Assembly (NCBI GenBank): GCA_028282395.1
Contig: JANQHY010000283.1
Coordinates: 1 to 20,276 of the forward strand
Direction: 5' to 3'
Length of the DNA: 20,276 nucleotides
Source of the DNA: Gammaproteobacteria bacterium
GTDB lineage: Bacteria; Pseudomonadota; Gammaproteobacteria; UBA12402
The first letter of the stretch is position 1. Each line of letters begins with the position of its first letter. Positions 1 through 7,034 of the stretch are shown piece after piece. A program made the translations under genes and the position numbers. The notes beneath the pieces are model-generated. The model did not search any database. It had not been told where the DNA came from and saw only the letters and a list, made by a program, of their open reading frames with translations.

Positions 1-194
1 TTTATGATGCTGTTAATGAGCAGCTGCTAAAAGGAGAGATTCCTGCTGGGGCTGTAGTTGTGCCAGGGACGCGGCCGATGGCTGCTGATAGTTGGGGACG
101 GCAGCAAGGGTTATCGTTGAATTGTGCGGTGATTGTTAAATATCGCGATGATAAAACCGAAGTATCTGTGCAATTAGAGGAGGCGTTACGCTAG
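1..194 (+). CDS. dapD: DapD, tetrahydrodipicolinate N-succinyltransferase (3' end only)
   Basis: Only the last 63 codons are present; the frame starts at base 3 and ends with TAG at 192-194. The readable C-terminus has the left-handed beta-helix trimer end typical of DapD: PAGAVVVPGTRP, then GLSLNCAVIVKYRDDKT and a short helix ending in EEALR. DapD succinylates tetrahydrodipicolinate in the succinylase branch of diaminopimelate and lysine synthesis, in the cytoplasm. The next gene starts on a GTG that shares the last base of the stop codon, so the two are probably co-transcribed and translationally coupled. The rest of the gene lies upstream of the window. Family call by motif similarity, high confidence despite the short fragment. 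Confidence 0.85.
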   Translation, partial: YDAVNEQLLKGEIPAGAVVVPGTRPMAADSWGRQQGLSLNCAVIVKYRDDKTEVSVQLEEALR

Positions 195-1375
195 TGACAA
201 TGGCATTGCAACCATGGCGTGACACAATTAAACAGTTCCTGACTGACGGGCCGTTTTTTATTTACGATCTCGATAGTTTGCAGACCCATATACAGATGTT
301 GCAGCAGAGTAATTTAACATTGTGGTATGCTTGTAAAGCTAACCCATTCGCAGCGATAGTAAAATTATTACAGCAGGAGCATTTTCGTTTTGATGTCGCC
401 AGTGAGGGGGAACTGCAGCAGTTAATTAATCTCGGGATTGCTGGCGCAGATATTTTAATGACTGGCCCAGCAAAGAGTGAACGCTTTTTGGCAATGGGCC
501 TAGCGCATCGAGTGGGAACGTTTGTTATTGAGAGTGAGAGACAATTAACACTTTTGCAAACGCTTGCAGCAACGGCAGGTTATCAGCCACAAGTTCTATT
601 GCGGCTGCAGTTGCAGTGGGATGATAAGCAGCGCAGTGTATTAGGCGGTAGTGATATCACCCCTTTTGGTATGGATCTACCAACAGCAAAGCGATTAGTT
701 AAAAACATGACGTTGCCTTTATTAGGATTTCATGTTTTTCAGTGGGGCAATATATTATCTGCACAACGGTTAGCTGACATTTGGCAGCGCACACTACAAT
801 TATGTCGACAGGTCAGCCGTGATTTTTCTGTTTTAGATGTTGGTGGTGGTTTAGGAATTCCCTATCAGCAGCAGTCGCCACTATTATGGCAGGAAGTTGC
901 GACGCAACTTGATACCATGCAGCAGACAGAGTCGATCAAACTCTGGCTTGAATTGGGTCGTTATGTTGTTGGGCCTTATGGTTACTATGTTGCGAATGTT
1001 GTCGATCGCAAAACCGTTTATGGCAAAACGATGTTAGTACTAGATGGTGGTATTAATCACATTGCGCGTCCAGCACTCGTCAGCTCATCATTTCCAGTAA
1101 CACGGCTGCGACCAACTGACGAATCTCAACAGCCATCACAGACATTCTCTGTTCACGGTCCACTCTGTACTGCGCTTGATTGTTTAGGTGAATATCAATT
1201 ACCAGAGGATACCGATGTTGGCGATGCATTGGTTTTTCAGCAGGCGGGCGCTTACGGTTTTACCGAGAGTATGCCGTTTTTTCTTTGCCATGCGATTGCT
1301 GGTGAGGCGGTGATTGAGCAGCAACGTATTAAAATGGTTAGGCAGGTACAACCAGCTAGTAGTTGGTTGCTGTAG
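194..1375 (+). CDS. Fold-type III PLP-dependent decarboxylase (LysA/BtrK superfamily)
   Basis: A 393-residue alanine-racemase-fold decarboxylase. Visible landmarks are the PLP lysine in YACKAN (K48), ASEGEL (69-74), GPAKSE (91-96), H180 in GFHVFQWGN, the phosphate-binding GGG at 217-219, ELGR (253-256), RPAL (292-295), the opposite-protomer cysteine C325 in GPLCTALD and the GAY tyrosine Y354. True diaminopimelate decarboxylases usually read C-E-S-x-D at the substrate loop. Here it is C-T-A-L-D, as in BtrK-like and other carrier- or amino-acid-specific relatives, so the substrate is uncertain even though the gene follows dapD. GTG 194 is preferred over ATG 200 because AGGAGG at 178-183 is better placed for it. 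The stop is followed at once by the SD of the next gene, so this is the middle of an operon. Likely cytoplasmic homodimer. Family sure, substrate not. Confidence 0.8.
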   Translation: MTMALQPWRDTIKQFLTDGPFFIYDLDSLQTHIQMLQQSNLTLWYACKANPFAAIVKLLQQEHFRFDVASEGELQQLINLGIAGADILMTGPAKSERFLAMGLAHRVGTFVIESERQLTLLQTLAATAGYQPQVLLRLQLQWDDKQRSVLGGSDITPFGMDLPTAKRLVKNMTLPLLGFHVFQWGNILSAQRLADIWQRTLQLCRQVSRDFSVLDVGGGLGIPYQQQSPLLWQEVATQLDTMQQTESIKLWLELGRYVVGPYGYYVANVVDRKTVYGKTMLVLDGGINHIARPALVSSSFPVTRLRPTDESQQPSQTFSVHGPLCTALDCLGEYQLPEDTDVGDALVFQQAGAYGFTESMPFFLCHAIAGEAVIEQQRIKMVRQVQPASSWLL

Positions 1376-1384
1376 GAGGTAACT

Positions 1385-2506
1385 ATGGTTGAGAAGCAAC
1401 AGATCATTACCCGGCAGTTAAGTAGTGGTGATAGGTTAACTATTCCGTATTACCATTTTCGTGGTAGTGAAGCGGGGGCACCATCACTTTACTTACAGGC
1501 AGCGATTCATGGCGCTGAAACACAGGGCTATTGGGTTGCGCTAAAACTGATTGAATTTTTTTCGCGTCAAGCACCGAAAGGTGATGTGACCATTGTGCCA
1601 TTAGCAAATCCTTATGGTGCGAATAATAAAATGGTTGAAACAACATGTGGTCGTTTTGATCCAGTTACTGGCGCTAATTGGAATCGTAACTATGCTGATT
1701 TAGCACCAATCCTTGACGTTGATAATTTTGTTAAACAGTATGCAGAACACGATTTTGTTGCACTGGTTCCACGATTTAAAAAACGTTTGCTGGAAGAGAT
1801 TGAATCATTGTTACAACAGCCGCAGGCGTATGAGAAAAAATTAAATCTACAGTTACAGCAGCTCGCTTGCCAAGCAGATATTGTTTTAGATCTACATTGT
1901 GATACACAATCACGGCCGCATGTTTATAGTGCTAGCTATGCAGAAGCCTCTGCAGTGAAACTAAATTTTCCTTATGTGATTACTATTCCGCCTCACTTTG
2001 CCGGCGCATTAGATGAGGCGATATTTTGTCCATGGTGGCAATTAACCCAAGCATTTAATAGACTTCATACTGAACAGCCTATTGATCGTCCACCTATCGA
2101 AGCATTTACTGTTGAGTTGGGTCATCAGGAGATGATTGATCAACATGCTGCGGAAAATCATGTTGCCGCACTGCTTAGTTATTTTAATCATACTGGTATT
2201 TGTGAAGCAAAAACGCTTGAGCAAAATCGAACAACCATTGCCACATTGGATAATTTTGTTACGTTATATGCACCGACAGGTGGTCTAATTGTTGAAGTAG
2301 CGCCGTTGGGCGAGCCCGTTGCAGCTAATGAAGCATTGATGAAAATTAGTAACCCAAGCAAGCTATCTACACTTGATGATTTTAACCATTGCAGTGAATT
2401 GAGCTGTACCACTGTTTCCCACGCACAGCGCTGTATTGCGATTACCCATATTGATAGTAGCAATGTGCATGAGGGGATGGCCGTTATGAAGGTTATTCAG
2501 CTTTAA
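1385..2506 (+). CDS. M14-family zinc deacylase (succinylglutamate desuccinylase/aspartoacylase type)
   Basis: A 373-residue protein with zinc ligands H42 and E45 (HGAE), a third ligand H171 in DIVLDLHCDT, a substrate-binding N-W-N-R-N-Y block at about 98-103, and the general base E244 in TVELGHQ. The C-terminal 90 residues form the beta-rich domain common in AstE/AspA relatives. Such enzymes cleave N-acyl amino acids (N-succinyl or N-acetyl). A very strong SD, AGGAGGT at 1374-1380, lies 9 bp after the preceding stop and fixes ATG 1385. The position behind dapD and a decarboxylase suggests removal of an acyl group from an amino-acid intermediate; it might replace DapE, but that is inference. 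It could instead be a carboxypeptidase-like enzyme of unrelated function. Confidence 0.75.
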   Translation: MVEKQQIITRQLSSGDRLTIPYYHFRGSEAGAPSLYLQAAIHGAETQGYWVALKLIEFFSRQAPKGDVTIVPLANPYGANNKMVETTCGRFDPVTGANWNRNYADLAPILDVDNFVKQYAEHDFVALVPRFKKRLLEEIESLLQQPQAYEKKLNLQLQQLACQADIVLDLHCDTQSRPHVYSASYAEASAVKLNFPYVITIPPHFAGALDEAIFCPWWQLTQAFNRLHTEQPIDRPPIEAFTVELGHQEMIDQHAAENHVAALLSYFNHTGICEAKTLEQNRTTIATLDNFVTLYAPTGGLIVEVAPLGEPVAANEALMKISNPSKLSTLDDFNHCSELSCTTVSHAQRCIAITHIDSSNVHEGMAVMKVIQL

Positions 2507-2760
2507 TAAATTTTGATTTTCCCTAGTGCTGGTAGTGATGTCAGAACTGGATTGCTTCCCTGTGCTTGCAATGACAAGCGAGTGCTATTTTCCCCTCTCA
2601 CGCTTAGGGGGGAGTGCGCAGCCGGTATATTGCTTGGTAAAGGAATGAATGGTAAAGTTTTGTACTAGTATATAGGCAGGATATCTAAAGCTGGTTAGCA
2701 AATAGATGATAGTAGCTTTGGCGCAGTGGTTGGCGTTGGCAGTGGGTATAGAGGTGAGAT
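2507..2760. other. 254-bp intergenic region with repeat fragments and the fimV-like leader
   Basis: No convincing gene. It holds a degenerate palindromic repeat (2547-2580), a G/C-rich inverted repeat with arms CCCCT at 2592-2596 and AGGGG at 2606-2610, an AT-rich part around 2655-2680 with TATATA at 2669-2674 but no good -35, and the SD GAGGTGA at 2751-2757 just before ATG 2761. A terminator for the dap-like operon could lie in the GCTTG/CAAGC hairpin at 2564-2579, followed a few bases later by TATTTT, but it is weak. Confidence 0.5.
2547..2580. repeat. Degenerate intergenic palindromic repeat (CTGGATTGCTTC...GCAATGAC type)
   Basis: Starts CTGGATTGCTTC and continues to GCAATGAC then AAGCG. 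The arms ATTGC (2551-2555) and GCAAT (2568-2572) pair, as do GCTTG (2564-2568) and CAAGC (2575-2579). It resembles, with several substitutions, a short palindrome that I recall from intergenic DNA of many proteobacteria including intracellular lineages. There is only one copy in this window, so the call rests on remembered similarity. Confidence 0.4.
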
Positions 2761-3822
2761 ATGAATGGTTTTTTGGCATGGTTGCAGAGCGTTGGTCATA
2801 CACTTAAAGGTTGGGTGGGCTTTATGACGCCGGACGAGTGGATTGTCTTAGGTATGGTGATTGCTGCACTAGCCCTGGCGATGACTGGAACCTCGGTGAC
2901 GAGGAAAGTTAAACGTAAACGTAGAGTGCGTAGGGCTGACACCACGTCACCTTCTGTTGCGCAGGAGAAAGAGAAGTCCGAACAGCCAGAGTCAGAAGAG
3001 ACAGTCGTAGATGCGCAACAAGAGCCAGCGCAAACGCAAAAAGACGAGAGGTCAGAGCAACAGGCAAATCAGGAAACAGCAGCTGTTGCTGAAAATCGAT
3101 TTGAAGAGCCAGCGACTGTCGTAGAGGATGATAATTTATCTATGGAAGTTGGTAGTCACAGTAGTGAAATGGTGCCAGCATTAGAAGAGGTCACACCGTC
3201 TTCTATAGAAGAGCCATTATCAGCACCGACGCATATCTCTGACGCCCCGACACCAACATCTGTTGAGCCAACAGATGACGAGTTATTAGTCAATAAACCA
3301 GCAGAGGCAGAGGCGCCAGAGCTAGTTAGGGAAGAAGACTATCCAGCACAAGAGCAGAGTCAAGAAGAGGAAGCGGTGCCAGTTACGGAAGAAAGCCCTT
3401 CAGTGCAAGAGCAGAGCCAAGAAGAAGAAATAATACAGGCGGAACCAGATCAAGCAGCAGAACAGAGTGATGTAGATGTTGCAGAAGTGCCGCCATCACA
3501 GCCACAGGTTACAGCAGATCAGGAACATAAACCATTTAAACCAAAACGACGCCAGCCAGCGCAATCGATTGCTGTCTCCTATGATGCCAACGCACAAAAA
3601 CAGTCGCGTGGTCGTGGTGCACGTCGTGAGGATATTGCTTCATTGACCGGAGGTGGTGATACGGTTGCAGCCAAACTTAATCTGGCTCGTGTCTATAGTG
3701 ATACCGGCGATAGCAGAGAGGCCCAGCAGTTGCTGCAAGAGGTGCTGAAGGAGGGTAGTGACGCTCAGCAGCGTGCTGCAAAAGCCTACCTGGAAAAGTT
3801 ACAACAGCGTGAAGACACCTAG
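2761..3822 (+). CDS. Short FimV-like protein: membrane anchor, acidic linker, C-terminal TPR-like domain
   Basis: A 353-residue protein. The first 25 residues are amphipathic, a single membrane helix lies at about 27-43, and a basic cluster KRKRRVRR (51-58) marks the cytoplasmic side. Residues 60-265 are a Glu/Gln/Pro/Ala-rich disordered linker. The C-terminal 55 residues (VAAKLNLARVYSDTGD, then AQQLLQEVLKEG) match the FimV C-terminal helical repeat. As in Pseudomonas, truA follows directly. FimV helps type IV pilus assembly and polar organisation. This version has no LysM or other periplasmic part, so it equals only the anchor plus cytoplasmic half of a roughly 900-residue FimV. The linker has a duplicated 8-residue block at 3349-3372 and 3406-3429. 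ATG 2761 follows a strong GAGGTGA. Start and family look good; the function of the short form is unknown. Confidence 0.75.
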   Translation: MNGFLAWLQSVGHTLKGWVGFMTPDEWIVLGMVIAALALAMTGTSVTRKVKRKRRVRRADTTSPSVAQEKEKSEQPESEETVVDAQQEPAQTQKDERSEQQANQETAAVAENRFEEPATVVEDDNLSMEVGSHSSEMVPALEEVTPSSIEEPLSAPTHISDAPTPTSVEPTDDELLVNKPAEAEAPELVREEDYPAQEQSQEEEAVPVTEESPSVQEQSQEEEIIQAEPDQAAEQSDVDVAEVPPSQPQVTADQEHKPFKPKRRQPAQSIAVSYDANAQKQSRGRGARREDIASLTGGGDTVAAKLNLARVYSDTGDSREAQQLLQEVLKEGSDAQQRAAKAYLEKLQQREDT

Positions 3823-3835
3823 TGTTTGGTCAAGA

Positions 3836-4621
3836 ATGAGAATTGCATTAGGTGTTGAATATGACGGTAGCGCGTTTCATGGCTGGCAAGCTCAGGAGAG
3901 CGGTATTCGCACAGTCGAACAGCAGGTTGTCGAGGCGCTGAGTCGTGTTGCCGATGATGAAATTGAAGTTGTTTGTGCTGGGCGTACTGATAAAGGTGTG
4001 CATGCCTGGGGTCAGGTGATCCATTTTGATACGACGGTTGTTAGGCCAATACATAGCTGGATGTTAGGCGCAAATAGTAATTTACCTAGTGATGTGTCAG
4101 TTCAGTGGGTGCATCAGGTCGCAGAGGATTTTCACGCGCGCTTTTCCGCACGAAAACGTCATTATCGTTACCTCATTCATAATTACCATGGTCGTCCAGC
4201 TATTCATGCGCAGCGCGCAACATGGATTACTCGACCATTAGCTGAGGCACGTATGCTACAGGCAAGTCGCTATTTGCCTGGTGAGCATGACTTTAGTGCT
4301 TTTCGTGCCAGTGAATGTCAGGCAAAATCACCAATACGACGAGTTGAGTCATTAACGATTGAGCGCCGTGACCACTGGATTATTATTGATATAAGCGCCA
4401 ATGCTTTCCTGCATCACATGGTGCGTAATATTGTTGGCACGTTAATAGCCGTTGGTTGTGGCAAACAGTCGGTTGAATGGGTTGAGGAAGTATTGCAAGG
4501 TAGAGATCGCCGAGCTGCCGGTGCTACGGCCCCGGCGCATGGCCTCTATTTAACTAGAGTTGATTACCCAGAACAGTTCGACGTACCGAAAGCGATTATA
4601 CCGGATTATCACTATCAATAA
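3836..4621 (+). CDS. truA: TruA, tRNA pseudouridine(38-40) synthase
   Basis: A 261-residue cytoplasmic enzyme that converts U38-U40 of the tRNA anticodon stem to pseudouridine. The catalytic Asp is D52 in GRTDKGVHA. Other family blocks are ALGVEYDGSAFHGWQ at the N-terminus, FHARFSARKRHYRY, GEHDFSAFRASECQ and the C-terminal HMVRNIVGTLI with GRDRRAAGATAPAHGLYL. ATG 3836 is chosen since the protein then begins exactly at the family N-terminus; the frame stays open upstream to 3758, but only inside the fimV-like gene. It begins 13 bp after that gene with little SD, so it is probably translated from the same message. Its 3' end overlaps the convergent NIF3-family gene by 26 bp. Confidence 0.95.
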   Translation: MRIALGVEYDGSAFHGWQAQESGIRTVEQQVVEALSRVADDEIEVVCAGRTDKGVHAWGQVIHFDTTVVRPIHSWMLGANSNLPSDVSVQWVHQVAEDFHARFSARKRHYRYLIHNYHGRPAIHAQRATWITRPLAEARMLQASRYLPGEHDFSAFRASECQAKSPIRRVESLTIERRDHWIIIDISANAFLHHMVRNIVGTLIAVGCGKQSVEWVEEVLQGRDRRAAGATAPAHGLYLTRVDYPEQFDVPKAIIPDYHYQ

Positions 4622-5354
4622 ATTGGTGGTGTAGGTCAAATTTATCGGCAAGGTGATTTCCCAATGCAATGACGCCGCCGCGTTCTGTCGCATGATGGCC
4701 AGCGGCAATATAGTGAATCTGTAACTCTTTTGCTTGGTAAAAAGTGCGTTCAGATATTTCACCGCTAAGGTAGGCATCCGCGCCTTGTGCAGCAGCAGTA
4801 ACAATACCGTCTTGTGCGCCACCACTACACCAGGCAAGGGTTTCGATTTTCTTTTTGCCACCGTCAATCCATAATGGTGCACGTTGTAATTTATTGCCAA
4901 TGTGATCGCTAAGTGTTTGCTGGTCAAGCGGTTGTGCCAGCTGACCGATCCAACCCATATTTTCTAGTCCCATCAGGGTGAAGTTGGCGCTAATAGTAAT
5001 ATCAAGTAGTTTGGCAAGTTGCACATTATTACCATAAATGGTGTGAGCATCGAGTGGTAGATGATAGGCGAAAAGATTAATATCATGTTTGAGTAGGGTA
5101 GCAAGGCGCCTTTTTTTCATATCGCAAATAACTTCTGCTTCACCACGCCAGAAATAACCATGATGAACCAGAATCGCATCGGCCTGTTGTTCGACGGCTT
5201 GGTCGAGCAGATCCTGTCCGGCACTAACAGCGGAGATAATTTTTTTTATCGTTTTTTTACCCTCAACCTGTAAACCATTGGGGCAATAATCAGAAAATTT
5301 TTCGACTGCTAGTAGTTCATTCAGGTAGCTGACTAATTGTGCTCTTTCTACCAT
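4596..5354 (-). CDS. NIF3/YbgI-family metal-binding protein
   Basis: A 252-residue NIF3-family protein (often annotated as GTP cyclohydrolase I type 2 homolog; true role unsettled). Likely dinuclear-metal ligands are visible: H64/H65 in ILVHHGYFW, D102 in YHLPLDAH, and H220/H221 with E224 in AAGHHATERGG. The N-terminal DYCPNGLQVEG block is also typical, and the length matches E. coli YbgI. GGAG lies 7 nt before the start codon. It is 48 bp downstream of murA on the same strand, and the gap contains an AT-rich TATATAAA stretch, so it may be read through from murA or have its own promoter. The stop lies inside the 3' end of truA on the other strand. Confidence 0.9.
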   Translation of the reverse strand: MVERAQLVSYLNELLAVEKFSDYCPNGLQVEGKKTIKKIISAVSAGQDLLDQAVEQQADAILVHHGYFWRGEAEVICDMKKRRLATLLKHDINLFAYHLPLDAHTIYGNNVQLAKLLDITISANFTLMGLENMGWIGQLAQPLDQQTLSDHIGNKLQRAPLWIDGGKKKIETLAWCSGGAQDGIVTAAAQGADAYLSGEISERTFYQAKELQIHYIAAGHHATERGGVIALGNHLADKFDLHHQFIDSDNPV

Positions 5355-5402
5355 GATACACTCCGTTAAATTTATATAAAAGTTTTCATTATTCCTGTTT
5401 GA

Positions 5403-6674
5403 TCAAGCCATCTCGCTTGATCGCTTTGCGCTGACACCAAGTTTGGCTAGTTTTGTTTCAATATTAGCATACCCTCTATCAATATGGTCGATACAGTGAA
5501 TAGTCGTTTGCCCTTTGGCGGCCAAAGCGGCAATCATTAAACTGGCAGCGGCGCGTAAATCGGTTGCCATAACCGTTGCGGCAGTCAGTTGCTCAACACC
5601 GCGGCAGTGAACACGCTGGCCATTAAGTACCATATCAGCGCCCATGCGAATCAGTTCAGGGACATAAAGAAAGCGATTTTCAAACAGGGTTTCAACAATG
5701 TGGCTCTCTCCTTGTGCAACGGCATTCACGGTTACAAAGAGTGGTTGCATATCAGTGGCAAAGCCGGGATAGGGTGCCGTGGTGAAATCAACAGCGCGCG
5801 GGCGGCGACCAATCATATTCAGTGAGATTGAATTTTTCTTAACATTTACGGTGGCGCCAGCTTCAATTAATTTTTCTACCAGTGTTTCGAGGTGGTTTGG
5901 CTCTACCGCTTCAACAGTGATATTGCCCGCGGTTACCATAGCGGCACTAAGCCAGGTGGCGGCTTCAAGCCGATCCGGCATAATATGATACTGGCCACCA
6001 TGAAGTTTTTTGACGCCTTCGATGGTAATGGTGCTACTGCCGGCAGCAGAAATTTTTGCGCCAAGTTGATTGAGAAAATTTGCTAGATCGACAATCTCCG
6101 GTTCGCGTGCTGCATTATTGAGGATAGTGGTGCCTTGGGCGAGTGTTGCTGCAAGCATCAGGTTTTCGGTGCCGGTGACAGTCACCACAGGCATGGTGAT
6201 CTCTGCACCATGTAGCCCCTGTTCAGCTGTCGCATGGAGGGTATTGTCATCATCAAGATGAATCTCTGCCCCCATTGCACGCAGTCCATCCAAGTGGATA
6301 TCAATTGGACGTTGGCCGAGAGCACAGCCTCCTGGTAGTGAGATTAGTGCTTGGCCATAGCGGCTGAGCAGTGGACCAAGAACGAGAATCGAGGCGCGCA
6401 TAGTGCGCATCAGCGGATAAGGAACTGAGTAGTGCGCTGGATTAGCGGGTAATAGCTGGAGGGTATTGTTATTTTGCCAGTGGCATTGTAGCCCCAGCCA
6501 GCTAAGTAGCTCAATCAGGGTGTTGACGTCACGTAGCTGCGGAACATTGTTTAGTGTTACTGCCTCTTCAGCAAGTAAGGTGGCAGTCATAATTGGCAGA
6601 ACACTGTTCTTAGCGCCACTGACCTGGACAGTGCCGCGTAGTGGTGTTCCTCCTTGAATGGTAATGCTGCCCAT
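5403..6674 (-). CDS. murA: MurA, UDP-N-acetylglucosamine 1-carboxyvinyltransferase
   Basis: A 423-residue EPSP-synthase-fold enzyme carrying out the first committed step of peptidoglycan synthesis, transfer of enolpyruvate from PEP to UDP-GlcNAc. The N-terminus has GAKNSVLP with the PEP-contacting K22 and N23. The catalytic loop is PGGCALGQRPID with C117, the residue attacked by fosfomycin, so the protein should be of the sensitive Cys type. TAPYPGFATDMQ holds the catalytic Asp. Length is normal for the family (E. coli 419). The start lies 9 bp after the ibaG stop with hardly any SD, suggesting coupling. The ibaG-murA order is common in gammaproteobacteria. Confidence 0.97.
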   Translation of the reverse strand: MGSITIQGGTPLRGTVQVSGAKNSVLPIMTATLLAEEAVTLNNVPQLRDVNTLIELLSWLGLQCHWQNNNTLQLLPANPAHYSVPYPLMRTMRASILVLGPLLSRYGQALISLPGGCALGQRPIDIHLDGLRAMGAEIHLDDDNTLHATAEQGLHGAEITMPVVTVTGTENLMLAATLAQGTTILNNAAREPEIVDLANFLNQLGAKISAAGSSTITIEGVKKLHGGQYHIMPDRLEAATWLSAAMVTAGNITVEAVEPNHLETLVEKLIEAGATVNVKKNSISLNMIGRRPRAVDFTTAPYPGFATDMQPLFVTVNAVAQGESHIVETLFENRFLYVPELIRMGADMVLNGQRVHCRGVEQLTAATVMATDLRAAASLMIAALAAKGQTTIHCIDHIDRGYANIETKLAKLGVSAKRSSEMA

Positions 6675-6683
6675 CGCTGTTCA

Positions 6684-6923
6684 TCACACTTGTTGGTTGG
6701 CTTCAACGGCAGTGAGTGTTTTGAGTGTCACCGCGTGCAGTGCGCCACTGGTAATGTGGTCGCTAAGGGAACGATAGATCATCTGCTGCCGTTTCACTTG
6801 ATTGAGTCCAGTGAATTGCTCACTAATGACGGTGACGCAGAGTCCACAGTCACTACCCTCAACGCTAATTTTGGCATCGGGGAGCTGTTCAGCAATTAAA
6901 TTTTTAATCTCTTCATTAGTCAT
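6684..6923 (-). CDS. ibaG: IbaG/YrbA, BolA-family protein
   Basis: A 79-residue BolA-fold protein. Family signs are the N-terminal helix EEIKNLIAEQLPDA, the FTGLNQVKRQQMIYRSL block (usual F.G.sRv.RqQ.vY..L) and the conserved His in LHAVTLKTLT. BolA proteins pair with monothiol glutaredoxins around a 2Fe-2S cluster; the Cys residues in GSDCGLCV lie in the loop that can supply a ligand. ATG 6923 matches the family N-terminus; a TTG-started extension from 6959 would add a Pro-rich stretch not seen in relatives. No SD is seen before ATG 6923, and a TATGAT box ends 6 nt upstream, so the message may be leaderless. First gene of the minus-strand ibaG-murA-nif3 unit. Confidence 0.9.
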   Translation of the reverse strand: MTNEEIKNLIAEQLPDAKISVEGSDCGLCVTVISEQFTGLNQVKRQQMIYRSLSDHITSGALHAVTLKTLTAVEANQQV

Positions 6924-6929
6924 GATGCG

Positions 6930-6959
6930 ATCATAGCATGAGGGTGGTGGCGTCGGCAA
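6930..6959 (-). promoter_or_regulatory. Candidate ibaG-murA promoter
   Basis: On the minus strand, TTGCCG (6959-6954) and TATGAT (6935-6930) are 18 bp apart. Transcription would start about at the ibaG ATG. A perfect 10-bp palindrome ATCAATTGAT at 6959-6968 touches the -35 element and could be an operator, though such short AT-rich palindromes also occur by chance. Confidence 0.4.
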
Positions 6960-7034
6960 TCAATTGATGCTTGCGACAGCAAAAAAATTGCGTTACCGTT
7001 GCAGCCAGATAAATGAGTCTTTGTCCCAGACAGT

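Noticed and set aside
3758..3835. N-terminal extension of TruA by 26 codons
   Set aside because: It lies within the fimV-like coding sequence, has no SD and is not part of the TruA family N-terminus; ATG 3836 fits.
4596..4621. Convergent 26-bp overlap of truA and the NIF3-family gene as a regulatory antisense device
   Set aside because: Short tail-to-tail overlaps are common in compact genomes, and both C-termini look normal.
5589..6657. Several plus-strand frames opposite murA
   Set aside because: They mirror the well-supported murA coding strand, have no family features and no SD.
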